Below, in pieces: positions 8,679-17,598 of a stretch of DNA of 64,000 bases. The notes beneath the pieces were generated by a model. That model had not been told where the DNA came from. It worked only from the letters and a program-made list of their open reading frames with translations, and searched no databases. The stretch covers positions 264,916-328,915 of the forward strand of contig JAHQIY010000042.1 in the NCBI GenBank assembly GCA_019054805.1, read 5' to 3'. How positions within the stretch are numbered: the first letter of the stretch is position 1; the number at the start of each line of letters is the position of its first letter. The translations under genes and the position numbers were made by a program. The stretch is from Brachionus manjavacas (taxonomy: Eukaryota; Rotifera; Eurotatoria; Ploima; Brachionidae).

Positions 8679-9056
8679 CTACAGTTTGATAATTAGCTCG
8701 TCTTGGGACAAGAGCGTGATATCTGCTTTGGATTTGGTTTTCAGTCGTTCGAGTAGCTCTACATCCAACTCGTAAGGCATAACGAGCTTGAGCTCTTCTA
8801 CCCCTTCACTCTTTGCTAGCTGAAGCAGCGTAGCAATATTTGATTCATCACTACGATTCGCCGATAGCGATTTCATAGCTTGATCCCACAAGCGATCTTC
8901 AACCGATAGCGTCTCTTTTATCGTATTCTTCCAAGCAAGGCTGAATATCGGAGCAAACGTGCTCATCGCTTCCAAGAAAGTCCATTTCTTACTACAAGAA
9001 GCACCGAGAAAAGAAGTATAGTCGAATACAACACTTGTCTTGCCTAGATGTTCCAT
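8679..9056 (-). CDS. Conserved-looking protein of unknown function
   Basis: 125-aa soluble protein with no signal peptide or membrane segment and no recognised family. The N-terminal third contains one Cys (GASCSKKW); the C-terminal half is a mixed alpha/beta pattern, with a helix rich in Leu and Lys followed by strand-like VEELKLVMPYELD and ITLLSQDELIIKL, giving a compact domain of about 60 residues. It stands alone between the barrel gene and the helicase, with its own terminator and a 215-bp upstream gap. Coding potential is supported by length and a good hydrophobic pattern. Confidence 0.65.
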   Translation of the reverse strand: MEHLGKTSVVFDYTSFLGASCSKKWTFLEAMSTFAPIFSLAWKNTIKETLSVEDRLWDQAMKSLSANRSDESNIATLLQLAKSEGVEELKLVMPYELDVELLERLKTKSKADITLLSQDELIIKL

Positions 9057-9271
9057 ATCATCCCCCGTAATATCGGCAACACAGTGTACTCAATATCCTA
9101 GATCAAACTGGTTATAGCAATAGGATATAAAACAATGGTCTTTTATACCCTAATTCTGTTTTAAAAAGCTATATAAAAACCAATGCGGTAACAAAATGTG
9201 TACAATAAAATGATATAAGGAACCGGTTGCTTAATATTTTAGATACCAAATAATATCTTGTTCCCTAAACA

Positions 9272-11617
9272 CTATTTTATATCAACAATCTTGCTCGCTT
9301 TTTTGTACTGAATTCTCCAACCCTTCCAACTCGGGAGCTCCCAACGTTTTGGATACCCTTTACGCAGTCCATCGCGGTGTATGACATAAATCAGCTTTTT
9401 CTTAGCGTGGTATTCAACATCGAGATTAAGATCACCCAATGCGAGTTCAAAAGGGTACGCACTGGCGAAGTCTTCATACTCCCAATAAGGTATTCCTTCA
9501 AAGACAAAATCATCGGCGCTAAACAGCTCAAGCTCGCTGACATCATCCAACTCAAGTAAGCTAAGCTGCTCTGTGAACCAACTTTCAAAGTTTAGCTCAT
9601 CAACCTTATCATTCGATGTCCCAAGCCCTAGCGCGATATAAAGTTTCCAGTGCTCAATTTGCTTGTGACGAGTTTCTGCAAACCCAGGTAATAATTGATT
9701 AGCAATGACGGATTCAAGCATGGGCTGAATGGCAAGTTCACCTTGAGCTATTTCATGTCGAGTGGCAATGACTCTTCCAGCATAGTTCAATCTCATCTCG
9801 ACCATTGGCTGTGCATCAACCGTTACCACATCCCCCTGCTGCCACTCACCTAAGCCAATCTTACTAAGCGCGTTCAGTGCAATAGGCATAGTGAAGGTGG
9901 CTAAATTAAGGGTTTGCTTCACTCCCCTGCCCGGCAAACTATGAGTATCGAGGACAAGTGCGGCTTCAAATTTGTTTGGAAAACGAGTTTCTCTACCCAG
10001 CACTACTTCCATCACACCATTACCCATTGCTTCTCTTCGTTTCAATCTTCGCACAAAAACGAGCTCTGGATGCAGGCGAGCAATTGCCTCAACCAGTTCT
10101 TGATGTGAATATCGAGAAGCAACACTGAGCTGAGGTAATTCAAACACTTCTCGCATTTGGGCAGAAAGGGCCTTTGCTTCCTTTGCGACATCTGCGTCAA
10201 CCTTAATTCCAGAGAACTGGTCCCCCCTAAGGATTCCGATTGCCAGTTGTGCATCGCAGCCCAAAGGCTCGTCTTTCTCTAACGTTTCTCTTTCTTCTTC
10301 ATTGCTAGATAAGCGATACAAGTTGGCTGGCGTAGCCAATACAGAGGTGAGGTCCACCATCGCCTCTTGGAGAGGTTTAGAAGGCATTCGAGTCACTAAA
10401 TCGGCGTACAGAGCATCAATTGGTAATGGATAAATCCGTTGGCCATGCGCGGTGGCAGTCCCCGCATCGTTGATTGCCCCCATTGCAGTGAGTATTTCAT
10501 TCGCTTGGTTAAGAGAGCGCTCAGGCAATAATTCCAAGAAATTTAGCTGTGCTAACGCCTTACCGCAACTTGCTGACGCGAGCATTGCTTCGGTTAATGA
10601 CTCTCGATGCATCTCCGGCGGCGTTACTTCCGATAAAGCGGCGTGTTCACCATATAAGCGGATACAGATACCATCCATAACTCGCCCCGCGCGCCCACTA
10701 CGCTGCTTTGCACTGGCTTTGGAGATATGCTTTAAACTTAGAGCGGTTCGCCCATTACGCTGTTCTGTTCTTCGTTCTAATCCAGAGTCAATGACCGCTA
10801 CTATGTTGGGGATAGTCAGTGAAGTCTCCGCAACATTGGTCGCCAAGACGACTTTTTTATAGGCTTGTGTATTCAGTGCAACTTCTCGCTGCTCATCGGT
10901 AACCGAGGCATGGAGCGGGACAGCCATCAAGCCTTCGATTCCTGCCAACTTACCCTGACATTGACTGATCTCTTTTCTACCCGGAAGAAACACCAAAATG
11001 TCACCGTCAACATCACTAAGCGCCAACACTTCTTGCTTTACTTTTTCATCAAGGTTTCTCGCATCAGGAAGCTGCCTTGAGTCGCCTGCTCGATGCCCTA
11101 TTGAGACATGGAAGTTACGCCCCTCGGCATACATACGCTTCGCGCCGATGTAACTGGCAAGTTTTTCACCCTCAATGGTGGCGGAAGTGACGACTAATCG
11201 GTGTGTCTGGCTATCTTTAAGCAAAGCGACCAACAAATCGGTATCCCAGCGTCGCTCATGAAATTCATCGACGATAACCGTATTAAAGCCCTCAAGCTTG
11301 TTCTCAGAAAACCAACGCAACGCCACACCAGGCGTCACAAACACGACTTGCGTGTTTTCATCAAAGCGGCTCTCAAGCTTAATCGCATAACCAACTGACT
11401 GTCCCAGAGGTTGATTACTTTGCTCAGAGAGAAACTGAGCCAATGAGGTACAAGCGATACGTCTTGGCTCGATCACCAGAACCCTGCCTTGCTGCGCCGC
11501 CCAAATGGGTAAACGCGTCGACTTACCCGATCCAGTCTCTGCTTCTACGATGAGATGATGAGCGGAAAGCTGGGATAAAAAATCGGTTTTCAGGGTATCT
11601 ATGGGTAGGCTAGTCAT
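9272..11617 (-). CDS. HrpB-like DEAH-family ATP-dependent helicase
   Basis: 781-aa superfamily 2 helicase. Motifs in order: Walker A ETGSGKST at 27-34, Walker B variant DEFH at 117-120 (HrpB-type; HrpA has DEAH), motif III SAT at 145-147, motif V ATNVAETSLTIP and motif VI QRSGRAGRV, then the helicase-associated and HrpB-type C-terminal regions. It is slightly shorter than E. coli HrpB (about 809 aa) and the N-terminus differs from canonical HrpB, so it may be a second HrpB-like lineage; no symbol is given. Expected substrates are RNA or ribonucleoprotein in the cytoplasm, but the biological role of HrpB proteins is poorly known. A second DEAH helicase, hrpA, lies at 39.7 kb. Confidence 0.85.
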   Translation of the reverse strand: MTSLPIDTLKTDFLSQLSAHHLIVEAETGSGKSTRLPIWAAQQGRVLVIEPRRIACTSLAQFLSEQSNQPLGQSVGYAIKLESRFDENTQVVFVTPGVALRWFSENKLEGFNTVIVDEFHERRWDTDLLVALLKDSQTHRLVVTSATIEGEKLASYIGAKRMYAEGRNFHVSIGHRAGDSRQLPDARNLDEKVKQEVLALSDVDGDILVFLPGRKEISQCQGKLAGIEGLMAVPLHASVTDEQREVALNTQAYKKVVLATNVAETSLTIPNIVAVIDSGLERRTEQRNGRTALSLKHISKASAKQRSGRAGRVMDGICIRLYGEHAALSEVTPPEMHRESLTEAMLASASCGKALAQLNFLELLPERSLNQANEILTAMGAINDAGTATAHGQRIYPLPIDALYADLVTRMPSKPLQEAMVDLTSVLATPANLYRLSSNEEERETLEKDEPLGCDAQLAIGILRGDQFSGIKVDADVAKEAKALSAQMREVFELPQLSVASRYSHQELVEAIARLHPELVFVRRLKRREAMGNGVMEVVLGRETRFPNKFEAALVLDTHSLPGRGVKQTLNLATFTMPIALNALSKIGLGEWQQGDVVTVDAQPMVEMRLNYAGRVIATRHEIAQGELAIQPMLESVIANQLLPGFAETRHKQIEHWKLYIALGLGTSNDKVDELNFESWFTEQLSLLELDDVSELELFSADDFVFEGIPYWEYEDFASAYPFELALGDLNLDVEYHAKKKLIYVIHRDGLRKGYPKRWELPSWKGWRIQYKKASKIVDIK

Positions 11618-11773
11618 GAATTACGCGTGGGTAGTGCTAAAGCATGAAATTATATACGCAATCTTTGCCAGAATGCAGGAATATTCAGTTTACAATACGA
11701 CAACGAATCCCTATCATTTTTATGTTCCTGTTCCCAAAGGTCTGTTGACCCTAACACCCTACTAAGGCATGTG

Positions 11774-13462
11774 ATGAATAACGATAAACGCCCTCTATAT
11801 ATCCAATATGCAGGCCCTGCGCTTCTCAGTACTCCTCTTCTTAACAAAGGCAGTGCTTTCTCAGCTGAGGAAAGAAGCTCATTCAACCTTGAAGGTCTGC
11901 TACCAGAAAACACTGAAACTATTCAGGAACAAGTGGAACGCGCTTACCAACAATATCGTAACTTCGAAAGCGATATGGATAAGCACATCTACCTACGCAA
12001 CATCCAAGACACAAACGAAACACTTTTCTACCGCCTTGTTCAGAACCACATCTCTGAGATGATGCCAATCATCTATACGCCGACCGTTGGTGCAGCTTGT
12101 GAAAACTTCTCGAACATCTACCGCCGTGGTCGTGGCCTTTTTGTCTCTTACGCTAACCGCGATCGCATTGATGACATTTTGAACAACGCTTCAAGTCACA
12201 ACGTGAAGGTTATCGTAGTGACAGACGGTGAGCGAATTCTTGGTTTAGGCGACCAAGGTATCGGTGGTATGGGTATTCCGATTGGTAAGCTCGCGCTTTA
12301 CACCGCCTGTGGTGGTATTAGCCCAGCTTACACACTGCCAATCGTACTCGATGTGGGCACGAATAACCCGCAACGTCTTGCTGACCCAATGTACATGGGC
12401 TGGCGCCATCCGCGTATTACTGGCGCCGAGTACGATGCATTCTTAGAAGAATTCATGCAGGCTGTTCAGCGCCGTTGGCCTGACGCGCTCATTCAGTTCG
12501 AGGACTTCGCACAGAAAAACGCAATGCCGCTACTAGAGCGTTACAAAGATCGTTTCTGCTGTTTCAATGATGACATTCAAGGTACAGCGGCAGTGACGGT
12601 AGGTTCGCTACTTGCGGCTTGTCAGGCTGCAGGAAGCAAGCTTTCTGAACAGCGTGTCACTTTCTTAGGTGCGGGCTCTGCTGGTTGTGGTATTGCTGAA
12701 GCCATCATTGCTCAAATGGTTTCGGAAGGCATTAGCGATGCGCAAGCACGTTCGCAAGTCTTCATGGTTGACCGTTGGGGTCTGCTGCAAGAAGGCATGC
12801 CTAACCTGCTCGACTTCCAACAACGTTTGGTACAGAAGCATTCAAACACGGCAGATTGGGAAGCAGAAGGTAACGGCTACTCACTTCTTGATGTCATGCG
12901 CAATGCTAAACCAACGGTTCTTGTTGGCGTATCTGGTGCACCAGGTCTGTTTAGCGAAGACGTAATCAAAGAGATGCACAAACACTGCGCTCGCCCAATC
13001 GTATTCCCGCTATCTAACCCAACAAGCCGTGTGGAAGCGACACCTAACGACATTATTCGTTGGACTAACGGTGAAGCTCTGGTTGCTACAGGTAGTCCAT
13101 TCGATCCTGTGGTACATGACGGTAAGACCTACCCTATCGCACAATGTAACAACAGTTACATCTTCCCAGGTATCGGTTTAGGTGTATTGGCGGTTCAAGC
13201 TAAACGCGTGACTGACGAGATGCTTATGGAATCTAGCCGTGCCCTAGCAACATGTTCTCCATTAGCGATTAATGGTCAAGGCGCTCTATTACCGCCACTA
13301 GAAGCGATTCATTCTGTTTCTAAGAAGATTGCTTTTGCGGTTGCTAAAAAAGCGATTGAGCAAGGCGTCGCACTTGAGATCACAGACGAAGCGCTAGAAG
13401 AAGCGATTGATGCTTCATTCTGGCAACCTGTTTATCGCCGTTACAAGCGCACCGCTTTCTAA
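11774..13462 (+). CDS. maeA: NAD-dependent malic enzyme
   Basis: Oxidative decarboxylation of malate to pyruvate with NAD, linking the TCA cycle to pyruvate metabolism in the cytosol. The 562-aa length matches large-type bacterial SfcA/MaeA. Visible features are the malate-binding start [19 protein letters not shown], a metal-binding acidic region [21 protein letters not shown], and the Rossmann motif [13 protein letters not shown]. The ATG at 11774 is chosen with AAGG at 11764-11767; an overlapping GTG at 11771 would add one residue. Divergent from the HrpB-like gene and closed by its own terminator. Confidence 0.95.
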   Translation: MNNDKRPLYIQYAGPALLSTPLLNKGSAFSAEERSSFNLEGLLPENTETIQEQVERAYQQYRNFESDMDKHIYLRNIQDTNETLFYRLVQNHISEMMPIIYTPTVGAACENFSNIYRRGRGLFVSYANRDRIDDILNNASSHNVKVIVVTDGERILGLGDQGIGGMGIPIGKLALYTACGGISPAYTLPIVLDVGTNNPQRLADPMYMGWRHPRITGAEYDAFLEEFMQAVQRRWPDALIQFEDFAQKNAMPLLERYKDRFCCFNDDIQGTAAVTVGSLLAACQAAGSKLSEQRVTFLGAGSAGCGIAEAIIAQMVSEGISDAQARSQVFMVDRWGLLQEGMPNLLDFQQRLVQKHSNTADWEAEGNGYSLLDVMRNAKPTVLVGVSGAPGLFSEDVIKEMHKHCARPIVFPLSNPTSRVEATPNDIIRWTNGEALVATGSPFDPVVHDGKTYPIAQCNNSYIFPGIGLGVLAVQAKRVTDEMLMESSRALATCSPLAINGQGALLPPLEAIHSVSKKIAFAVAKKAIEQGVALEITDEALEEAIDASFWQPVYRRYKRTAF

Positions 13463-13477
13463 ACGCACTGTTTATTC

Positions 13478-13505
13478 AAAACCCAGCACACGCTGGGTTT
13501 TTTTA
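13478..13505 (+). terminator. Rho-independent terminator of maeA
   Basis: AACCCAGC/GCTGGGTT stem with ACAC loop and a seven-T tail, 16 bp after the stop. Confidence 0.9.
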
Positions 13506-13601
13506 TTCCTGCCACAAAGATCTCATGACGACAGACTGCACTGCCTTACACGCCAGCTTCATGATATCGTTACTCAATCGATGACATTCACATTAGTTTT
13601 C

Positions 13602-13922
13602 ATGGAATACCTAGACCTTATGGGTGGATACCTACGCCCCTATCTGACAGAAATTTCGACGGCTTTAATCGCATGCATTTTGGTCATGGCAGGTGGAGAA
13701 ATTAACGCATTACTGAGGAGATTGTTAAGAAACACCAACTTTGCCCTCAGAACTGTTGCGTTTGTCTTGATTAACGCATTTGGTTACGGCTTAATCATTG
13801 TCAAAGCAACACCTTACCTATCTCGGACACTGCGTGGTCTAGAGGCTGGCATCATGTTTTCCATCGTATTGTTTTGCTTTATTTTTATAGGTCTATGGGC
13901 GCAGCGGAATCGACAAATTTAG
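13602..13922 (+). CDS. Small inner-membrane protein, DUF3392-like
   Basis: About 106-aa protein with three hydrophobic helices (roughly STALIACILVMAGG, TVAFVLINAFGYGLIIV and IMFSIVLFCFIFIGLW) separated by a basic loop LLRRLLRN, ending in QRNRQI. The length and the conserved ISTALIACILVMAGGEINA core fit the uncharacterised DUF3392 family; the assignment is from memory of the pattern. The frame is open far upstream into the maeA 3' end; in-frame ATGs at 13581, 13602 and 13620 are all possible and none has a strong ribosome site, so the start is tentative. It overlaps or abuts sanA and is probably cotranscribed with it. Confidence 0.65.
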   Translation: MEYLDLMGGYLRPYLTEISTALIACILVMAGGEINALLRRLLRNTNFALRTVAFVLINAFGYGLIIVKATPYLSRTLRGLEAGIMFSIVLFCFIFIGLWAQRNRQI

Positions 13923-14677
13923 TGCGAAGATTATTTCACCACGAAACCAGACAACAAACTTGGCTTAAGCTGGCGCTAAGAGCGTTAGCGTGGCTGCCAG
14001 TCGCGTTAGCGATCCTTGCCGTGTCTTTATTCGCAATTGATCGATGGGTCTCTTACCAAGCCAGAGACCAGCTATTTACCGACACCGAACAGATCGAGTC
14101 TTTTGATGTTGCGGTTGTTCTGGGAACCAGCAAGTATTTAGGCAAAATTCTCAATGAGTATTACACCCATCGTATCGACGCGGCGATAGAACTGTATCAG
14201 CAAGGCAAGGTGGACAACTTTCTTCTGAGTGGCGATAACGCGCATCGCTCTTACAATGAACCTTGGACGATGAAACGTGACTTGCTAAGAGCAGAGGTAC
14301 CCGAAGAGAGCATTTTTTTAGATTATGCGGGGTTTAGAACTTTGGACTCCGTTGTTCGAGCAAAAGAAATTTTTGATACCAATAACTTCCTAATCATTTC
14401 TCAAAAGTTTCATTGCGAGAGAGCGATATTTATCGCCAATTCACACAATATTGATGCGAAATGTTTTGCGGTTGCAGGGCCTTCGAAACACTCTGGATTT
14501 CAGGTCAGAATGAGAGAAGTATTTGCGCGCGCAAAAGCGGTTCTGGACATCTATATTACCAATGCGAAACCAAAGTTTCTCGGTCCTAAGGAACCTATCT
14601 TGATCGAACAACTTCCTGAGCCCGAAGCAAAACCAGAGTTAGCCGAACAACCTTTGATTAGTCAGTCTGAGAGCTAA
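13895..14677 (+). CDS. sanA: SanA-like DUF218 membrane protein
   Basis: About 260-aa single-pass inner-membrane protein: one N-terminal helix (WLPVALAILAVSLFAI) followed by a periplasmic DUF218 domain with VAVVLGTSKYL, LLSGDNAHRSYNEPWTM, LDYAGFRTLDSVVRA and SQKFHCERAIFIA, the SanA version of these motifs. SanA of E. coli (239 aa) affects envelope permeability and vancomycin sensitivity; its enzymatic activity is uncertain. The C-terminus is extended and Glu/Pro-rich. The start is unresolved: ATG at 13895 or a GTG at 13922 that overlaps the stop of the preceding gene by one base. The last 20 bp overlap the convergent GGDEF gene. Confidence 0.82.
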   Translation: MGAAESTNLVRRLFHHETRQQTWLKLALRALAWLPVALAILAVSLFAIDRWVSYQARDQLFTDTEQIESFDVAVVLGTSKYLGKILNEYYTHRIDAAIELYQQGKVDNFLLSGDNAHRSYNEPWTMKRDLLRAEVPEESIFLDYAGFRTLDSVVRAKEIFDTNNFLIISQKFHCERAIFIANSHNIDAKCFAVAGPSKHSGFQVRMREVFARAKAVLDIYITNAKPKFLGPKEPILIEQLPEPEAKPELAEQPLISQSES

Positions 14678-15968
14678 CCACAACCTGGTTTCTTCCTTGT
14701 CGCTTCGCCAAATACAAAGCTTCATCGGCACGAGTGATCATTGCGTTGGTGCGCTCCCTAGAGCGAGAAGCAACCCCTATACTGGTTGTCAGCGGGTCCC
14801 CATGTACCCAGATATGAGATTCAATTCGATGTCGGATTCGTTCCGCGAGCTCAGATGCCTCTTCCAAATTCAATCCAGGGCAAAAAACCACGAACTCTTC
14901 TCCCCCCCAACGGACGAGGCGTTCACTTGGACTAAGCATACTTAATATCACCATGGTGAACTCTCGCAGAATATCGTCACCCATCGCGTGTCCATATTTG
15001 TCATTGACGTCCTTAAAGTGGTCAATATCAAGGTATAGCGCCGCTAATGCCTTCTCGCGTCCTAATTTTCCTTCAAAATGCTTCTCTAGCCACTCCCGAA
15101 TGGAGTGACGATTCATAGCCCCTGTCAGTGCGTCGCGATTTGCCAATTCTGCAAAGTGGATATTCTGCTCTTGTAACTCTTTGTTTAGTTTGCGAAGGTG
15201 TTCCTGTCTAAAATGAGACTGAAGAATCAGGTGGTGGCTACGTTTTATCTCCACAATACTGTATACAAGCGCTAGCGAAACCCAAAATACCAGCAAGGCC
15301 AACATGAGTGTTTCACCATCAATATAGTTTCCGATGAATTCGATGCTCTTGATAGTCATCTTGTACTCACCAGTAAAATGACCCGAGCCAGTCGCTAACT
15401 CCAACTTAGTCACGTTTGTGAACTCCGGTGCAGAATGAGCAATTGGTATCTGGTTATCCGCTAACCACCACGTTAACACCTGCAAATTAGCAATCGGGAT
15501 CTCAATGATTCCGTTTCCTACCCCAGGGGAGTATGCCAGCCCATTGTATTTTTGCGTGTATTCATCCTCAGCAGAAGAGTACGCTGGATTAAAGTTGCGA
15601 AGGTAAAAGCGTAGCGTAGGTTCAGTGGCGCTATCGAGTTGCTCAAAGTCAATATTCAATCTAACCGTATGGTAGTTTTTTAAGTTGATACCTTGCTGCA
15701 TGGTGTCACCAAGTTGTATTGATACACCGCAATAAGGCCAAGGGTAAGCATCTGATTTATCTAACTTACAATTTAATACCACTTCAGATTCAGATAGCTC
15801 CAAACTTGCGGTACTGACGCCCCCTAAATCTTGGTCGTCTGTGGCCAAAAAGGTAAACTGACTGGGGAAAATTTTAAAGACGTGACCACCTCCGTGCATC
15901 CAATATAACTGCACAACCAATATGGTCACAACGACCATGAAAAAGGTGACCTTATGAACAACTTTCAA
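14658..15968 (-). CDS. GGDEF diguanylate cyclase with periplasmic sensor region
   Basis: 436-aa inner-membrane protein expected to make c-di-GMP from GTP. Membrane helices at about 8-25 and 219-240 enclose a periplasmic domain of about 190 residues containing two cysteines, C67 and C80, that might form a disulfide. A coiled coil (about 243-275) leads into the GGDEF domain, with LYLDIDHFKDVND and the active-site GGEEF at 355-359. No RxxD inhibitory site is seen eight residues ahead of the motif. The sensor region was not recognised. The 3' end overlaps sanA tail-to-tail by 20 bp. Confidence 0.92.
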   Translation of the reverse strand: MKVVHKVTFFMVVVTILVVQLYWMHGGGHVFKIFPSQFTFLATDDQDLGGVSTASLELSESEVVLNCKLDKSDAYPWPYCGVSIQLGDTMQQGINLKNYHTVRLNIDFEQLDSATEPTLRFYLRNFNPAYSSAEDEYTQKYNGLAYSPGVGNGIIEIPIANLQVLTWWLADNQIPIAHSAPEFTNVTKLELATGSGHFTGEYKMTIKSIEFIGNYIDGETLMLALLVFWVSLALVYSIVEIKRSHHLILQSHFRQEHLRKLNKELQEQNIHFAELANRDALTGAMNRHSIREWLEKHFEGKLGREKALAALYLDIDHFKDVNDKYGHAMGDDILREFTMVILSMLSPSERLVRWGGEEFVVFCPGLNLEEASELAERIRHRIESHIWVHGDPLTTSIGVASRSRERTNAMITRADEALYLAKRQGRNQVVVSSQTD

Positions 15969-16198
15969 TACTAGAATCCAACCAATTATTGTGCTTAAAA
16001 ACAGCGAACAGAATACAATACCAATTAATAATACGACTTTGGTTCCATTTTATCGCGTTTTGGGTATATGACAGCAGGTAAATATTAGATCTGACTCATA
16101 AACTTAGTGCTTATTGACTTAAATATAACCAAACTAAACCACTACAGTTACATTATTGCTTACTGGCATAGATTTGCCCGAGTCTGGGTAAAAACTGC

Positions 16199-16204
16199 TA
16201 CAAT
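16199..16204 (+). promoter_or_regulatory. Possible -10 box for the DUF2797 gene
   Basis: TACAAT at 16199-16204 is a good -10 match about 52 bp ahead of the start codon. The best -35 candidate, TTGCCC at 16174-16179, is 19 bp away, which is longer than ideal. Confidence 0.3.
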
Positions 16205-16255
16205 GGGGGTCTAAAAACAAAGAGGGTTAACCCTCATTAAAGTAAGAGCACTGTC

Positions 16256-17080
16256 ATGTCTTTATTAGCTAAAGGTACGCTAAGTAAAATGCGCGCCTCT
16301 CTCGAAAATACGGTTCATTATCGCCTTCCAGTCGGTGACGAATTAGTTGACCTATCCCCTTTCATTGGTAAGAGCATCACACTCACTCATACTGGGAATA
16401 TCTTTTGTAGTTCTTGTGGTAAAAAAACCAAAAAAAGCTATTCGCAAGGGCACTGCTTTGTTTGTATGAAGAAGCTCGCCAGTTGCGATATGTGCATCAT
16501 GAAGCCTGAGACGTGTCACTACGATCAGGGGACTTGTCGCGAACCTCAATGGGGAGAGGAAAACTGCATGGTCGACCATTTCGTCTATCTATCAAACACT
16601 TCAAGTTTGAAAGTGGGCATCACTCGTCACACCCAGATCCCAACCCGCTGGATCGATCAAGGCGCTACTCAAGGCTTGCCGATTTTCAAAGTGAAGACTC
16701 GCCACATTTCAGGCCTTATCGAAGTTGAACTGGCAAAACACATCGCGGATAAAACCAACTGGCGCACCCTGTTAAAAGGTGATGGAGAGCCAATGGCGCT
16801 AGAAGAGCGATTTGCTGAACTCTTGCCTTTGGTTGAAGACAAAATTGCTGAAATTAAACAGCTGTACGGTGAGGACGCGATTGAGATCCTAAGTGAGAGT
16901 ATCACTGCCATTAGCTACCCAGTGGAGCAACACCCTACAAAAATCACTTCTCATAATTTTGACAAAAACCCAGAAGTCACGGGGATTTTGCAAGGAATTA
17001 AAGGTCAGTACATGATCTTTGATACCGGTGTAATCAATATTCGTAAGTTCACTTCTTATGAAGTGGAAGTCAGCGCTTAA
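16256..17080 (+). CDS. DUF2797 zinc-ribbon protein
   Basis: 274-aa cytoplasmic protein. Eight cysteines are grouped at the N-terminus: C51/C54 and C67/C70 form a likely zinc ribbon (FCSSCGKK and HCFVC), followed by C77/C80, C87 and C94, which could hold a second metal. The next part, FVYLSNTSSLKVGITRHTQIPTRW, resembles a GIY-YIG-like fold core with R residues, as described for DUF2797. The biochemical role is unknown. The ATG at 16256 begins MSLLAKGTLSKM, with AAGAG upstream. It ends at a strong terminator beside the insertion sequence. Confidence 0.85.
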   Translation: MSLLAKGTLSKMRASLENTVHYRLPVGDELVDLSPFIGKSITLTHTGNIFCSSCGKKTKKSYSQGHCFVCMKKLASCDMCIMKPETCHYDQGTCREPQWGEENCMVDHFVYLSNTSSLKVGITRHTQIPTRWIDQGATQGLPIFKVKTRHISGLIEVELAKHIADKTNWRTLLKGDGEPMALEERFAELLPLVEDKIAEIKQLYGEDAIEILSESITAISYPVEQHPTKITSHNFDKNPEVTGILQGIKGQYMIFDTGVINIRKFTSYEVEVSA

Positions 17081-17090
17081 GCACTGCTTA

Positions 17091-17123
17091 GAAAAAGACC
17101 TCCACTTAGGAGGAGGTCTTTTT
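17091..17123. terminator. Terminator of the DUF2797 gene
   Basis: 12-bp stem AAAAAGACCTCC/GGAGGTCTTTTT with A- and T-runs on both sides, so it can work in either direction. It lies 6 bp ahead of the insertion sequence's target duplication and may have been the shared terminator for the convergent class V gene before the insertion. Confidence 0.88.
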
Positions 17124-17131
17124 ACTTATTA

Positions 17132-17154
17132 TGTCCCGTCCTGAAATGTGTTTA
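17132..17154 (+). repeat. Left terminal inverted repeat of the IS
   Basis: Matches the reverse complement of 18417-18439 at 18 of 23 positions and starts with TG, as is usual for the IS3 family. Confidence 0.88.
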
Positions 17155-17171
17155 CACATTGAGGACGAATT

Positions 17172-17575
17172 ATGACTACTTCAAACAGACCCTACATTAA
17201 GCGCACTCAGCGCGATTACACGCTAGGCTTTAAATTACAGGTCGTTGCCGCTGTTGAAAGAGGCGATATGACTTATAAACAGGCCCAAGCTATCTATGGT
17301 ATCCAAGGCCGTTCAACAGTCCTAACTTGGCTCAGAAAGCACGGTCAGATGGACTGGACGCGAAATCCAAGGAGAACAGCCATGCATAAAACCACCAAGA
17401 CAAAGAGTCCCCCGCACAGAAAATAAAACGCCTTGAGAAAGAACTCGAAGACGAGCGCCTGAAGAACTTATTTTACAACAAGGTGATAGATATTCTTGAT
17501 GCAGAGCACGGGACTGGCCTCAGAAAAAAGTATATAGACAAGGGGCCAGAAGCGTTCAAAAAGAGAAAAGCGTAA
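17172..17575 (+). pseudogene. IS3-family OrfA, frameshifted
   Basis: OrfA supplies the helix-turn-helix DNA-binding part of the transposase. From the ATG at 17172 the frame reads RDYTLGFKLQVVAAVERGD and YGIQGRSTVLTWLRKHG, the usual HTH, then stops at 17426. The missing part continues one frame back: KRLEKELEDERLKN, NKVIDILDAEHGTG and a stop at 17573-17575. The change of frame within about 17396-17420 equals a 1-bp deletion (or 2-bp insertion) in the C-rich stretch around 17409-17413. It is not the programmed site, which lies later at 17557-17563. An intact version would be about 134 aa. Confidence 0.85.
17557..17563 (+). other. Programmed -1 frameshift site A AAA AAG
   Basis: The heptamer CAAAAAG/AAAAAAG region precedes the orfA stop by about 12 nt, and the orfB frame is -1 relative to the orfA 3' frame here, the standard way IS3 elements make OrfAB. 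The local orfB frame reads VQKEKSVSLSRLCRLLG through this site. Confidence 0.7.
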
Positions 17576-17598
17576 GTTTAAGTCGGCTATGTCGACTG

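Noticed and set aside
10452..10862. 136-codon plus-strand frame
   Set aside because: Lies wholly inside the HrpB-like gene on the other strand; Ser/Ala-rich with no ribosome site or family pattern.
13407..13601. Upstream extension of the DUF3392-like gene
   Set aside because: Overlaps the maeA 3' end and crosses its terminator.
17396..17426. Programmed frameshift in orfA
   Set aside because: The real slippery heptamer is at 17557-17563; this site has no A-run and needs a second shift, so a mutation is likelier.
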